Notes under the pieces: model-generated
What the model saw: only the letters and a program-made list of their open reading frames with translations
What the model was told of the DNA's origin: nothing
The model's database searches: none
Shown here: positions 9,217 through 18,160 of the stretch, piece after piece
Layout of the letters: the number at the start of each line of letters is the position of its first letter
Numbering within the stretch: position 1 is the first letter of the stretch
Assembly (NCBI GenBank): GCA_943912265.1
Contig: CALTTS010000002.1
Location: forward strand, 124,001-188,000
Source of the DNA: an uncultured Xanthomonas sp.
GTDB lineage: Bacteria > Pseudomonadota > Gammaproteobacteria > Xanthomonadales > Xanthomonadaceae
DNA: 64,000 nucleotides
Direction: 5' to 3'
Translations under genes and position numbers: made by a program

Positions 9217-10770
9217 TCATTTTCCGCAGCCGGCCAGCTTCAGCGTCTGCCCCGGCCTGATCGGGTAGGCCTTGCCGCGGATGCCGTTGGCCTTGGCCAG
9301 GTCGGCCAGATCGCAGTCGAACCTGTCGGCGATCCGGCCCAGGCTGTCGCCCTTGCCGACCTTGTAGGTCTTCGCCGCCGCGGGTCTGGCCTTGGCCTTC
9401 TCCGGCGGCGCCGGCTTGCGCCCGGCCAGCGGCTCGGCGTTGCCCACCGCCACGTTCGGCACATAGTCCGGCTCGCTGCGGATGATCGCCGCGCTCGGGT
9501 CCGCGGTCACCAGCGCGTGCGCCAGTTCGGCGCGCGGGCCGTTCAGGCAGTTGCGGCCGTACAGGCCGGCGATGCGCTTGTTGGCGTTGAGCACCGCGCC
9601 GGCCGGGATCCAGCCGTCGGGCTGGTAGCGCGGGTTGAGATTGCGCAGCGTGCGCATCCAGCCCTCGCGCGAGCCGGCGTCGCCCAGGCAGATGGTCAGC
9701 TCGTAGATGGTGGTGGGTTTGAGCACCTTCAGCGGCTCGACCTGCGCGTCGGGCCTGGGGAAGTCCAGCCCGTACTGCCTGGGATGCAGGAACAGCCACG
9801 CCGCGGCGATCACCATCGGCACGTAGTCGCGGGTCTCGGCCGGGAACTGCGCGTACACCGACTGGTCCCAGAAGCTGCGTCCCGGGTACTGGTTGAACAC
9901 CCGCAGCGCGCGCCCTTCGCCGCCGTTGTAGGCGGCGATGGCCAGTTCGATGTTGCCGCCCAGCTGGCCCATGCGCTCGACGATGTACTCGGCGCTGGCC
10001 TGCGCCGCGCTGCGCGCGTCGAACCGGGTGTCGAAGCCGGTGCCGTCGTCGCCGAGGCCGAAACGGCGCCCGGTGGCCGGCATGAACTGCATCAGCCCGG
10101 CCGCGCCGACGCGCGAGCTGACGTGCGCCTTGCCGTTGGATTCCTTGGCCATGATCCCGAACAGCAGCGCCTCGGGCAGGCCCTGGCGCTTCCATTCCGG
10201 CCACATCACCGCGCGCAGGTTGGCGTAGTTCTCGTAGCTGGTCATCAGCGAGGGGCGCATGTCGGTCAGCCAGCGCCGCAGGCTGGCCTGGATGGCCGGG
10301 TTGTATTCGACCATCGCGTCGCCGCCGCTGTGGCGTCCGAGCAGCGCCATCGTGCGCGCGGCCTCGGGCACGGCGGCGGCGGCCACGGTGCCGGCGTCCA
10401 TCGTCACGTCCGGGTCGTCGGCATCGGCCTCGTCGATCTTCTGCTGGTCGGCATTGGCGCGCAGCAGCGCGTTGTAGGTCTGCAGCAGGTCCTGCAGCGC
10501 GCAGCCGCGCTGGCGGGTGCAGGCATCGACGGCATTGCCCATGTCCTGCAGCGCGGCCTCGCTCTCGGCCTGGCCGCGCGGGTCGCTGTTGGCGATCAGC
10601 ACCTGGGCGTTGTCATAGCGCTTGCCGGCGGCCTCCATGCGCTGCCGCACCGCATCGGCGGCGGCCTGCTCGCGCGCCGAGACGCGGGCCTGGGCCGGGG
10701 GGACCGCTGCCAGCAGGGACAGCAGCAGGACGCCGGAAACCGGCACGCAACGCATCAGCAGGGACGACAT
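9217..10770 (-). CDS. Membrane-bound lytic murein transglycosylase, MltD-like, with LysM domain
   Basis: A 517-residue exported murein hydrolase. It begins with a signal peptide (MRCVPVSGVLLLSLLAAVPPAQA). An N-terminal helical region of about 130 residues resembles nothing I recognise. The SLT catalytic domain follows (LFGIMAKESNGKAHVSSRVGAAGLMQFMPATGRRFGLG, quoted only in part; the Glu of AKES is the predicted acid). AIAAYNGGEGRALR and the MltD-type PAETRDYVPMVIAAA come next. A single C-terminal LysM (TYKVGKGDSLGRIADRF) should bind peptidoglycan. It lacks an obvious lipobox. ATG 10770 directly precedes the signal peptide. Confidence 0.88.
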   Translation of the reverse strand: MSSLLMRCVPVSGVLLLSLLAAVPPAQARVSAREQAAADAVRQRMEAAGKRYDNAQVLIANSDPRGQAESEAALQDMGNAVDACTRQRGCALQDLLQTYNALLRANADQQKIDEADADDPDVTMDAGTVAAAAVPEAARTMALLGRHSGGDAMVEYNPAIQASLRRWLTDMRPSLMTSYENYANLRAVMWPEWKRQGLPEALLFGIMAKESNGKAHVSSRVGAAGLMQFMPATGRRFGLGDDGTGFDTRFDARSAAQASAEYIVERMGQLGGNIELAIAAYNGGEGRALRVFNQYPGRSFWDQSVYAQFPAETRDYVPMVIAAAWLFLHPRQYGLDFPRPDAQVEPLKVLKPTTIYELTICLGDAGSREGWMRTLRNLNPRYQPDGWIPAGAVLNANKRIAGLYGRNCLNGPRAELAHALVTADPSAAIIRSEPDYVPNVAVGNAEPLAGRKPAPPEKAKARPAAAKTYKVGKGDSLGRIADRFDCDLADLAKANGIRGKAYPIRPGQTLKLAGCGK

Positions 10771-10872
10771 CGGGACAGCCACGACCGGGAAAGACCGCAG
10801 GGTAGCCGTCCGCCTCGCGCAGCGGCAAGGGCGGCCGCGCACGCGGTTGGCGCGCCGTTGGGGAAGCGTGGC

Positions 10873-10878
10873 TAGAAT
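10873..10878 (+). promoter_or_regulatory. -10-like TAGAAT before the HerA-like gene
   Basis: TAGAAT lies 26 bases before the ATG at 10905, giving a leader of about 20 nt. A TTGGCG hexamer at 10847-10852 is 20 bases upstream, too far for a standard -35, so strength is uncertain. Confidence 0.4.
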
Positions 10879-10904
10879 CGCCCGGTCACCACGCAAGGTT
10901 CAAC

Positions 10905-12419
10905 ATGGACCCGATCCTGCTCGGCAAAGGCATCACCGACGACGTCCCGGTTTTCCTGCAACCCCGGTACGGCAACCGCCACGGCCTGGTGGCCGGCGCC
11001 ACCGGCACCGGCAAGACCGTCACCCTGATGACCCTGGCCGAAGGCTTCTCGCGGCTCGGCGTGCCGGTGTTCATGGCCGACGTCAAGGGCGACGTGGCCG
11101 GCCTGGCGGTACCCGGCGACGGCAAGGCCGCGCAGCGCGCCGCCGACATCGGCGTGGCCGACTACGCCCCGGCCGCCAGCCCGGTGGTGTTCTGGGACCT
11201 GTACGGCCAGCTCGGCCACCCGGTGCGCACCACCGTCAGCGAGATGGGCCCGACCCTGCTGGCCCGCATCCTCGAACTGAACGACACCCAGGCCGGGGTG
11301 CTCGACATCGTGTTCAAGCTGGCCGACGACCGCGGCCTGCTGCTGCTCGACCTGGAAGACCTGCGCGCCGTGCTCGGGCTGGTGGCCGACCAGCGCAAGG
11401 ACGTCTCCACCCAGTACGGGCTGGTCAGCGCGCAATCGGTGGCGGCGATCCAGCGCAACCTGCTGCGGCTGTCGCAGGACGGCGGCGAAGGCTTCTTCGG
11501 CGAGCCGGCGCTGGAGCTGAGCGACATCATGCGCACCACGCCGGACGGGCGCGGCGTCATCGGCATCCTCGCCGCCGCGCAGCTGGTGCTCAAGCCGCGC
11601 CTGTATTCCACCTTCCTGCTGTGGCTGCTGTCGGAGCTGTTCGAGCGCCTGCCGGAAGTGGGCGACCTGGACAAGCCGAAACTGGCGTTCGTGTTCGACG
11701 AGGCCCACCTGCTGTTCGACGACGCCCCGCCGGCGCTGGTGCAGCGCATCGAGCAGGTGGTACGGCTGATCCGCTCCAAGGGCGTGGGCGTGTATTTCTG
11801 CTCGCAGTTCCCCGACGACGTGCCGTCCAGCATCCTCGGCCAGCTCGGCAACCGCGTGCAGCACGCACTGCGCGCGTTCACTCCCCGCGACCAGAAGGCG
11901 GTCAGGACCGCGGCCGAGACCTTCGTGCCGAACCCCAGGCTCGACGTGGCCAAGGCCATCTCCACGCTCGGCACCGGCGAGGCGCTGGTGTCCACGCTGC
12001 AGGACAAGGGCGTGCCGAGCCCGGTCGAACAGACCCTGATCGCGCCGCCGCGCTGCCGCATGGGCGCCATCAACGACGCCGAGCGCGCGCAGGTGCGCGC
12101 CGGCAGCCCGGTGGGCGGCAAGTACGACCGGGCCATCGACCGCGAATCGGCCGCCGAGATGCTGGCCCGGCGCGCCGGCACCGCCGCGCAGCAGTCCGGT
12201 GCCGGCGCCACGCCCGCAGCGTCGGCACCGGCCGGCAACGCCCCGGCCGACGAAGGCAACGGCCTGGGCCAGGCGGTGAAGGACCTGCTGCTCGGCACCA
12301 AGCGCCGCCAGGGCCTGCTGGAAACCATGGCCAAGCAGACCACCCGCACGGTCGGCAGCAAGCTTGGCCAGCAGATCGTGCGCGGCCTGCTCGGCGGCAT
12401 CTTCGGCGGCAAGCGTTGA
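10905..12419 (+). CDS. HerA-like helicase/ATPase, DUF853 (YjgR) family
   Basis: A 504-residue ATPase of the HerA/FtsK superfamily. Walker A is VAGATGTGKTVTLMTLAEGF (about residues 29-48) and Walker B is LAFVFDEAHLLFDD (about 263-276). Conserved VGVYFCSQFPDDVPSSILGQLGNRVQHALR follows. An Ala-rich linker near residue 430 leads to a short C-terminal tail. The family is widespread in proteobacteria and its physiological role is not established; DNA translocation is inferred only from the fold. The cutC start overlaps its stop. Confidence 0.87.
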   Translation: MDPILLGKGITDDVPVFLQPRYGNRHGLVAGATGTGKTVTLMTLAEGFSRLGVPVFMADVKGDVAGLAVPGDGKAAQRAADIGVADYAPAASPVVFWDLYGQLGHPVRTTVSEMGPTLLARILELNDTQAGVLDIVFKLADDRGLLLLDLEDLRAVLGLVADQRKDVSTQYGLVSAQSVAAIQRNLLRLSQDGGEGFFGEPALELSDIMRTTPDGRGVIGILAAAQLVLKPRLYSTFLLWLLSELFERLPEVGDLDKPKLAFVFDEAHLLFDDAPPALVQRIEQVVRLIRSKGVGVYFCSQFPDDVPSSILGQLGNRVQHALRAFTPRDQKAVRTAAETFVPNPRLDVAKAISTLGTGEALVSTLQDKGVPSPVEQTLIAPPRCRMGAINDAERAQVRAGSPVGGKYDRAIDRESAAEMLARRAGTAAQQSGAGATPAASAPAGNAPADEGNGLGQAVKDLLLGTKRRQGLLETMAKQTTRTVGSKLGQQIVRGLLGGIFGGKR

Positions 12420-13120
12420 CGCCGCTGCTCGAGGCCATCGTCCTCGGCCCGGAAGATGCCCGCCAGGCCCGCGCCTGCGGCATCGACCGGCTGGAGGCGG
12501 TGGCCTCGATCGACGCCGGCGGCCTCACCCCGGACGAAACCGCGCTGCGCGGCATCCTCGCCGCCGGCGTGCCGACGATGGTGATGCTGCGCCCGCATGC
12601 GCGCTCGTTCGTGTACGACGAAGCCGACATGCGCGCGGTGTTCGGCGCCATCGCGATGGCACGCAGGCTCGGCGCGCACGGGCTGGTGTTCGGCGCGCTC
12701 ACGCCGGATGGCCGCATCGACACGCACCGCCTCGAACAGGTGCTCGATGCCGCCGCCGGCCTGCCGGTCACCTTCCACCGCGCCTTCGACGCCGCCGCCG
12801 ACCTGCGCGCGGCCCATGCCGTGCTCGGCCGTTATCGCAGCGCCGTGGCGCAGGTGCTCACGTCCGGCGGCCGGCCCACCGCGCCGGAAGGCGCCGACTT
12901 GCTGCACGAACTGGTCCATGCCGGCGGCATCGAGGTGCTGGTCGGCAGCGGCGTGGACGCGGACAGCATCGGAGCGCTGCATGCCCGCGTGCGCGCCCGC
13001 CAGTACCACGCCGGACGCGGCCTGCGCCGCGGGCATCGCTGCGATGCCCCGTTCGACCCCGCGGCCGTCGCGCGCATCCGCGCCGCCCTCGCCTACCCGC
13101 CAGAAGGCTTGTCGGCGTAG
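12416..13120 (+). CDS. cutC: CutC family protein
   Basis: A 234-residue TIM-barrel protein of the CutC family, historically linked to copper homeostasis; that role is disputed and the substrate is unknown. The family motifs are RLEAVASIDAGGLTPDE, PTMVMLRPHARSFVY, GLVFGALTPDGRID, LPVTFHRAFD and QVLTSGGRPTAPEG. The only start that leaves the N-terminus intact is TTG 12416, which overlaps the upstream stop (TTGA). That implies translational coupling to the HerA-like gene. Confidence 0.88.
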   Translation: MTPLLEAIVLGPEDARQARACGIDRLEAVASIDAGGLTPDETALRGILAAGVPTMVMLRPHARSFVYDEADMRAVFGAIAMARRLGAHGLVFGALTPDGRIDTHRLEQVLDAAAGLPVTFHRAFDAAADLRAAHAVLGRYRSAVAQVLTSGGRPTAPEGADLLHELVHAGGIEVLVGSGVDADSIGALHARVRARQYHAGRGLRRGHRCDAPFDPAAVARIRAALAYPPEGLSA

Positions 13121-13169
13121 GCCGCAGGCGGGACGATCGGCGCACCCTCCCTCCGCGAGTACCGCCCCG

Positions 13170-14204
13170 ATGGTCGACCGCCGCCGCTTCATCGCCTCCG
13201 CCGCCGCCCTCGGTGGCGCCTCGCTGCTCGGCCTCGGTGCCGGGGCGCACGCGCACGCGGCCGCTCCGGCCGCGAGCCTGCCGGGCGCGAAGCCGCGGGT
13301 GATCTCCACCTGGGATTTCGGCATCCCCGCCAACCAGGCGGCGTGGCGCGTGCTGGCCGCCGGCGGCCATGCGCTGGACGCGGTGGAGCAGGGCGTGCAG
13401 GTGCCGGAAGCGGACCTGCGCAACCACAGCGTCGGCAAGGGCGGCTACCCGGACCGCGACGGCATCGTCACCCTCGATGCCTCGATCATGGACGAGGCCG
13501 GCAACTGCGGCGGCGTGGCCGCCATCGAACGCATCGCACACCCGATCAGCGTGGCCCGCGCGGTGATGGAAAAGACCCCGCACGTGCTGCTGGCCGGCGC
13601 CGGCGCGCTGCAGTTCGCGCGCGAGCAGGGCTTCCCCGAGGAGAACCTGCTCACCCCCGAAGCCGAACAGGCCTGGCGGGAATGGCTGAAGACCGCGCAG
13701 TACGCGCCACGCGCCAACAGCGAGGTGAAGGACTACGGCACCCTGCCCGGCGGCGCCGCCAACCACGACACCATCGGCATGCTCGCCCTCGACGCCGCCG
13801 GCCGCCTGTGCGGCGCCTGCACCACCAGCGGCATGGCGTGGAAGCTGCACGGCCGCGTCGGCGACAGCCCCATCGTCGGCGCCGGCCTGTACGTGGACGG
13901 CGAGATCGGCGCGGCCACCTCCACCGGCGTGGGCGAGGAAGTGGTCCGCAATGCCGGCAGCTTCCTCGTCGTCGAACTGATGCGCCAGGGCCGCAGCCCG
14001 CAGGCCGCCTGCCGCGAGGCGGTCGAACGCATCGCGCGCAAGCGCCCGGAGGCGGCGAAGACCCTGCAGGTCGGCTTCATCGCCCTCGACCGCACCGGCC
14101 GCGTCGGCGGCTACGCGCTGCAGCCCGGCTTCAACTACGCCGTCTGCGATGCCGGCGACGACACGCGGCTGGTCGCGGCGCCGAGCCTGTTTCCCGCCGC
14201 ATGA
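13170..14204 (+). CDS. N4-(beta-N-acetylglucosaminyl)-L-asparaginase-like Ntn hydrolase, Tat-exported
   Basis: A 344-residue Ntn-hydrolase of the glycosylasparaginase/isoaspartyl peptidase family. The N-terminus has a twin-arginine motif (DRRRFIASAAALGGASLLGLGAGA), so export by Tat is likely. The self-processing site is GGAANHDTIGMLALD, where the Thr after HD should become the catalytic N-terminal residue. The downstream substrate loops WKLHGRVGDSPIVGAGLYVDG and ATSTGVGEE are present. N-glycan stumps or isoaspartyl peptides are possible substrates; the family resemblance favours the former. It lies 49 bases after cutC. Confidence 0.87.
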   Translation: MVDRRRFIASAAALGGASLLGLGAGAHAHAAAPAASLPGAKPRVISTWDFGIPANQAAWRVLAAGGHALDAVEQGVQVPEADLRNHSVGKGGYPDRDGIVTLDASIMDEAGNCGGVAAIERIAHPISVARAVMEKTPHVLLAGAGALQFAREQGFPEENLLTPEAEQAWREWLKTAQYAPRANSEVKDYGTLPGGAANHDTIGMLALDAAGRLCGACTTSGMAWKLHGRVGDSPIVGAGLYVDGEIGAATSTGVGEEVVRNAGSFLVVELMRQGRSPQAACREAVERIARKRPEAAKTLQVGFIALDRTGRVGGYALQPGFNYAVCDAGDDTRLVAAPSLFPAA

Positions 14205-14323
14205 GCGCACGCCCGGCGCACCGGCGGACACGCACGTGCGACTGAACGCCCGATGCGCGGCGGCTGGACACTTCCGCCGCCGCGCATAAGCTGGTGGGCC
14301 ATTCCCCGTCGCATGCACCGCCG

Positions 14324-14827
14324 ATGAGCCGCTGGCGTCCCCCGCAACCGAAGAGCACCGCGTTGATCACGCCCGAAGGCCATGAGCGCCTGAAGCGCGA
14401 GCTGGACGAGCTGTGGCGGCTGCGGCGCCCGGAGGTGGTCAAGGCGCTGTCGGCCGCCGCCGCCGAGGGCGACCGCTCGGAGAACGCCGAATACACCTAC
14501 CGCAAGAAGCAGCTGGGCGAAATCGACCGGCGCGTGCGCTACCTGAGCAAGCGCCTGGAAAACCTGCGCGTGGTGGATACCGTGCCCAGCGACCCGGAGG
14601 CGGTGTTCTTCGGCGCCACGGTGGAGCTGGAGCACGTGGAGACCGGCGAGATCTCGCGCTACCGCATCGTCGGCCCGGATGAGACCGACGCCGAGCACGG
14701 CTGGATCAGCATCGACTCGCCGATGGCCCGTGCGCTGCTGAAGAAGCGCGTGGACGACGAGTTCGAGGTCGAGCTGCCCGGCGGCCGCCACGGCTTCGCC
14801 ATCGTGTCGGTGGACTATCCGGGCTGA
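14324..14827 (+). CDS. greB: Transcription elongation factor GreB
   Basis: GreB stimulates RNA polymerase to cleave backtracked transcripts. The 167-residue protein has the N-terminal coiled coil (ITPEGHERLKRELDELWRLRRPEV) with the acidic tip (EGDRSENAEYTYRKKQLGEIDRRV). The FKBP-like C-terminal domain contains FFGATVELEHVETGE and GWISIDSPMARALLKK. The tip Asp and Glu and the overall form favour GreB over GreA. ATG 14324 is taken; a GTG at 14294 would add 10 unconserved residues. Confidence 0.94.
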   Translation: MSRWRPPQPKSTALITPEGHERLKRELDELWRLRRPEVVKALSAAAAEGDRSENAEYTYRKKQLGEIDRRVRYLSKRLENLRVVDTVPSDPEAVFFGATVELEHVETGEISRYRIVGPDETDAEHGWISIDSPMARALLKKRVDDEFEVELPGGRHGFAIVSVDYPG

Positions 14828-14848
14828 GCGCCGCCAGCGGCGGCAGGC

Positions 14849-15367
14849 CTACTCGTCGTCCGCGTCCTCGTCGTCCGACAGGACAGCCTGCACCTTGGCC
14901 CTGTGCGACTTGACGTAGGCCACGTTGGCCGGCGTGGTGCCCCTCATCGCCGCCGGCGACGCCGGCAATTGCGCCGCGACGCCCGCACGCATCAGCGCGA
15001 GCACCGCGGCGGCGTAGTCGCGTGCGGTGAACCCATGCCGTGCCAGCACGCCGGCCAGGCGCGGGTCCGCGGCCAGGAGGGTCTTGGCCAGCGCGTCCAG
15101 GCTGTCCAGCCGGGCAACCTCCGCCAGCGGGATGTCGGTATGGATGCCCTGCGCCTTGCCGTCCTTCGCCGTGGCCTGCAACCGGCCCAGCAGGTCATCG
15201 CCAAGCACCACGCGGCCGATGGCCTGCTCGTCGGCGGCCGGCATGGCGCCTGTCTGCGCCTGCGCCGACAAGGAGCCGGCCATGACGCCCGCAAATACCG
15301 CGGCAGCCAGCAAATGGCGCAAGCCGGACAGGCCGGCACGGGCGAGGCGATGCAACGTCGGCTTCAT
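14849..15367 (-). CDS. Secreted hypothetical protein with acidic C-terminus
   Basis: I do not recognise this 172-residue protein. It starts with a signal peptide (RHLLAAAVFAGVMAGSLSAQAQ), with probable cleavage after SAQA. The mature part is mostly helical and Ala/Leu-rich, with a short Gly/Asp segment (RVVLGDDLLGRLQATAKDG) and an acidic end (LSDDEDADDE). The start at 15367 has a good ribosome-binding site (AAGGAG) on the minus strand. It is convergent with greB (21 bases between stops) and stands alone. A periplasmic location is inferred only from the signal peptide. Confidence 0.75.
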   Translation of the reverse strand: MKPTLHRLARAGLSGLRHLLAAAVFAGVMAGSLSAQAQTGAMPAADEQAIGRVVLGDDLLGRLQATAKDGKAQGIHTDIPLAEVARLDSLDALAKTLLAADPRLAGVLARHGFTARDYAAAVLALMRAGVAAQLPASPAAMRGTTPANVAYVKSHRAKVQAVLSDDEDADDE

Positions 15368-15459
15368 GGCTCCAGGCTCCTTGGCACGGGTATCGGTGGC
15401 AGCTTGGTAGCACACCCGCGTGAACTCCAGAGTCTCAATCCAGCGATGCGACATCGCCC

Positions 15460-15531
15460 CCGAGGCACGGGATGCTCCGGCACGGGACAGGCGGCGCTTG
15501 GCAGCACGCCTCCATGGATCACGTGCCTCGG
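15460..15531. repeat. Long-range inverted repeat between the secreted hypothetical gene and rimO
   Basis: CCGAGGCACG (15460-15469) and CGTGCCTCGG (15522-15531) are perfect complements separated by 52 bases. Within the loop, AGGCG and CGCCT can pair around the central stretch, and GGCACGGGA occurs twice nearby. The structure lies 26 bases beyond the rimO stop and about 90 bases upstream of the hypothetical gene, so it could end the rimO transcript or sit in the leader of the next gene. Confidence 0.45.
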
Positions 15532-15557
15532 CCGGGAGCCCGCATGCCCGGCGGCGC

Positions 15558-16931
15558 CTACAGTACCTTCAGGCCGATCGGCCGGCGCTCGGCCACCGGC
15601 GGCGCCACGCCGACCGCGTCGCCGAACAGGTCGTGCTCGTCGGCATCGGTGATCTCGACATCGACGAACTGGCCGACCTGCAGCCGCATTTCATCGGCGT
15701 TCTGGATGTGCACCAGGCCATCGATCTCCGGTGCGTCGGCCTGCGAGCGCGCCACCGCGATGCCATCCTCGATCGCATCGACCAGGCACTGCTGGGTGCT
15801 GCCGACCTTGGCCTGCAGCTTGGCCGCCGAGATCGCGGCCTGCCTGTCCATGAAGCGCGCCAGCCGCTCCTGCTTCACCGCTTCCGGCACCGGATCGGGC
15901 AGCGCGTTGGCCGCCGCGCCGTCCACCGGCGAATAGGCGAACGCGCCAACGCGGTCGAGCTGCGCGGCGTCGAGGAAGTCCAGCAGGGCCTCGAACTCGG
16001 CCTCGGTCTCGCCGGGGAAGCCGACGATGAAGGTCGAGCGCACGGTGATCTGCGGGCACAGCTCGCGCCAGCGCAGCACCCGCTCCAGGGTCTTGTCCAC
16101 CGCGCCCGGGCGCTTCATCAGCTTGAGGATGCGCGGGCTGGCGTGCTGGAACGGGATGTCCAGGTACGGCAGCACCTTGCCCTGCGCCATCAGCGGGATC
16201 ACCTCGTCCACGTGCGGATACGGGTAGACGTAGTGCAGCCGCGTCCACGCCTCCAGCTCGCCCAGGCCCTCGCACAGCGCCTTCATCCGCGTGGCGTATT
16301 CGCGGCCGCGCCAGGTGCCCGGGGCGTAGCGGCGGTCCACGCCGTAGGCGGACGTGTCCTGCGAGACCACCAGCAGTTCGCGCACGCCGCCCTTCACCAG
16401 CCGCTCGGCCTCGCGCAGCACCTCGTCCACCGGCCGCGACACCAGGTCGCCGCGCATCGACGGGATGATGCAGAAGCTGCAGCGGTGGTTGCAGCCCTCG
16501 GAGATCTTCAGGTAGGCATAGTGGCGCGGGGTCAGCTTGACGCCGTAGTCGGGCACCAGGTCCACGAACGGGTCGTGCCGGGGCGGCAGTGCCGCATGCA
16601 CCGCGGCCATCACGCTGTCGTAGTCCTGCGGGCCGGACACTGCCAGCACGTCGGGGAACTGCTCGCGGATCATGCCGCCGCGCTTGCCCAGGCAGCCGGT
16701 GACGATGACCTTGCCGTTCTCGTTCATCGCCTCGCCGATGGCCTCCATCGACTCCTCCACCGCCGAGTCGATGAAGCCGCAGGTGTTGACCACCACCACA
16801 TCGGCCGCGTCGTAGCTGGGCACGATGTCGTAGCCCTCCACCCGCAGCTGGGTGAGGATGCGCTCGGAATCGACCAGCGCCTTCGGGCAGCCGAGGCTGA
16901 CGAAGCCGACCTTGGGGGTGTGCAGGGACAT
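15558..16931 (-). CDS. rimO: Ribosomal protein S12 methylthiotransferase RimO
   Basis: RimO is a radical-SAM enzyme that adds a methylthio group to an Asp of ribosomal protein S12. The 457-residue protein contains the N-terminal UPF0004 domain with its cluster cysteines (SLGCPKALVDSE; VVNTCGFID; VTGCLGKR). The radical-SAM site is EGCNHRCSFCIIPSMRG, and a C-terminal TRAM domain (QVGQFVDVEITDADEHDLFGD) binds S12. ATG 16931 directly precedes the conserved start SLHTPKVGFVSLGC. A -10-like TATCAT lies at 16974-16969 on the minus strand. Confidence 0.97.
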   Translation of the reverse strand: MSLHTPKVGFVSLGCPKALVDSERILTQLRVEGYDIVPSYDAADVVVVNTCGFIDSAVEESMEAIGEAMNENGKVIVTGCLGKRGGMIREQFPDVLAVSGPQDYDSVMAAVHAALPPRHDPFVDLVPDYGVKLTPRHYAYLKISEGCNHRCSFCIIPSMRGDLVSRPVDEVLREAERLVKGGVRELLVVSQDTSAYGVDRRYAPGTWRGREYATRMKALCEGLGELEAWTRLHYVYPYPHVDEVIPLMAQGKVLPYLDIPFQHASPRILKLMKRPGAVDKTLERVLRWRELCPQITVRSTFIVGFPGETEAEFEALLDFLDAAQLDRVGAFAYSPVDGAAANALPDPVPEAVKQERLARFMDRQAAISAAKLQAKVGSTQQCLVDAIEDGIAVARSQADAPEIDGLVHIQNADEMRLQVGQFVDVEITDADEHDLFGDAVGVAPPVAERRPIGLKVL

Positions 16932-17056
16932 GATGCGCGCGCCTGGGCGGGGCCTGGGTGGGCGGCGGATGATACCAGCCCCGCCTGTCCGGCCCGTCAT
17001 CGCCGGTTGCACCTGCGGCGGCGACAATGCGGGTTCATTCGCACGGGAGTCGCCTC

Positions 17057-17728
17057 ATGGGCCAGTGGATCACGCTTGAAACCCCGCACGGTCCGGTCGC
17101 GGCCTGGCAGGCGCTGCCGGACGGCACGCCCAAGGCCGGATTGGTGGTGGTGCAGGAAATCTTCGGCGTCAACCCGCACATCCGCACGGTGGCCGACCGC
17201 TACGCCGCCCTCGGCTATGCGGTACTGGCACCGGCCTTCTTCGACCCGGTGCAGAAAAACGTGGAACTGGGCTACGACGAGGAAGGTTTCCGTCGCGGCC
17301 GCGAACTGGTCGGCGCGCTGGGCATCGACGCCGCCGTGGACATCGTCGCCGCCGCCAGCGACCGCCTGAAGCACGATACCGGCGTGGACAAGGTGGGCGC
17401 GGTCGGCTACTGCTGGGGCGGCACGGTGGCGATGCGCGCCGCGCAGGTACTCGGCCTGCCGGCCTCGTGCTACTACGGCGCGCGCGACGTGAACTACCTG
17501 GACCAGCCGTTCAAGGCGCCGGCCATCTTCCATTTCGGCGAACACGACGCCTCCATCCCGGCCGCGGCGGTGCAGGCCCACCGCGAAAAACTGCCGCAGA
17601 TGGCCGTGTACACCTACCCGGCGGGGCATGCCTTCAACCGCGACGTCGATCCGAAGGCCTACGACGCCGCCAGTGCCAAGCTGGCCCTGCAGCGCACCCT
17701 GGACTTCTTCGCCAAGACGCTGGCATGA
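17057..17728 (+). CDS. Dienelactone hydrolase family protein
   Basis: A 223-residue alpha/beta hydrolase. The nucleophile is Cys in GYCWGG (about residue 117). The family acid and base follow in HFGEHDASIP and YPAGHAFNRD. These match dienelactone hydrolase (carboxymethylenebutenolidase), but no aromatic catabolic genes are nearby and the natural substrate is open. A ribosome-binding site (CGGGAG) precedes ATG 17057. The next gene overlaps its stop by 4 bases. Confidence 0.9.
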   Translation: MGQWITLETPHGPVAAWQALPDGTPKAGLVVVQEIFGVNPHIRTVADRYAALGYAVLAPAFFDPVQKNVELGYDEEGFRRGRELVGALGIDAAVDIVAAASDRLKHDTGVDKVGAVGYCWGGTVAMRAAQVLGLPASCYYGARDVNYLDQPFKAPAIFHFGEHDASIPAAAVQAHREKLPQMAVYTYPAGHAFNRDVDPKAYDAASAKLALQRTLDFFAKTLA

Positions 17729-18132
17729 GCGGCTTCGTTCTGGACGAACGGCTGGCCGCCGACAGCCTGTTCCTCGCCGACGGCCCGCTCTCGCAGGTCC
17801 GGCTGATGGACGACGCGCGCTGGCCGTGGATCGTGCTGGTGCCGCGCGTGGACGGTGCCAGCGAATGGATCGACCTGGACGGCAACCAGCAGCGCCTGCT
17901 GCTGGCCGAGATCAACCTGGTCTCGCGGCTGCTGCGCGCGGAGCCGGGCGTGGACAAGCTCAACCTGGGCGCGCTGGGCAACGTCGTGCGCCAGCTGCAC
18001 GTGCACCTGGTCGGGCGCCACGCGGACGACGCCGCCTGGCCCGGCCCGGTCTGGGGCAGCGGCCCGATGCAGCGCTTCGGCGCGGACCAGCGCGAGGCCC
18101 GTGTCGCGGCGTGGCGACAGCGGCTACGATAG
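17725..18132 (+). CDS. HIT-domain protein with Gln in place of the first His
   Basis: A 135-residue HIT-fold protein. The motif reads QLHVHLVGR instead of His-x-His-x-His, so the first His is Gln while the middle catalytic His and the third His remain. The preceding helix LNLGALGNVVRQ is typical of a small proteobacterial HIT subgroup. Nucleoside-phosphoramidate or dinucleotide hydrolysis is the general family activity; substrate is unknown. ATGA overlap with the dienelactone hydrolase gene implies translational coupling. Confidence 0.85.
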   Translation: MSGFVLDERLAADSLFLADGPLSQVRLMDDARWPWIVLVPRVDGASEWIDLDGNQQRLLLAEINLVSRLLRAEPGVDKLNLGALGNVVRQLHVHLVGRHADDAAWPGPVWGSGPMQRFGADQREARVAAWRQRLR

Positions 18133-18160
18133 CGGCCTCTCCCGCTACCCTGCCCGCCCG

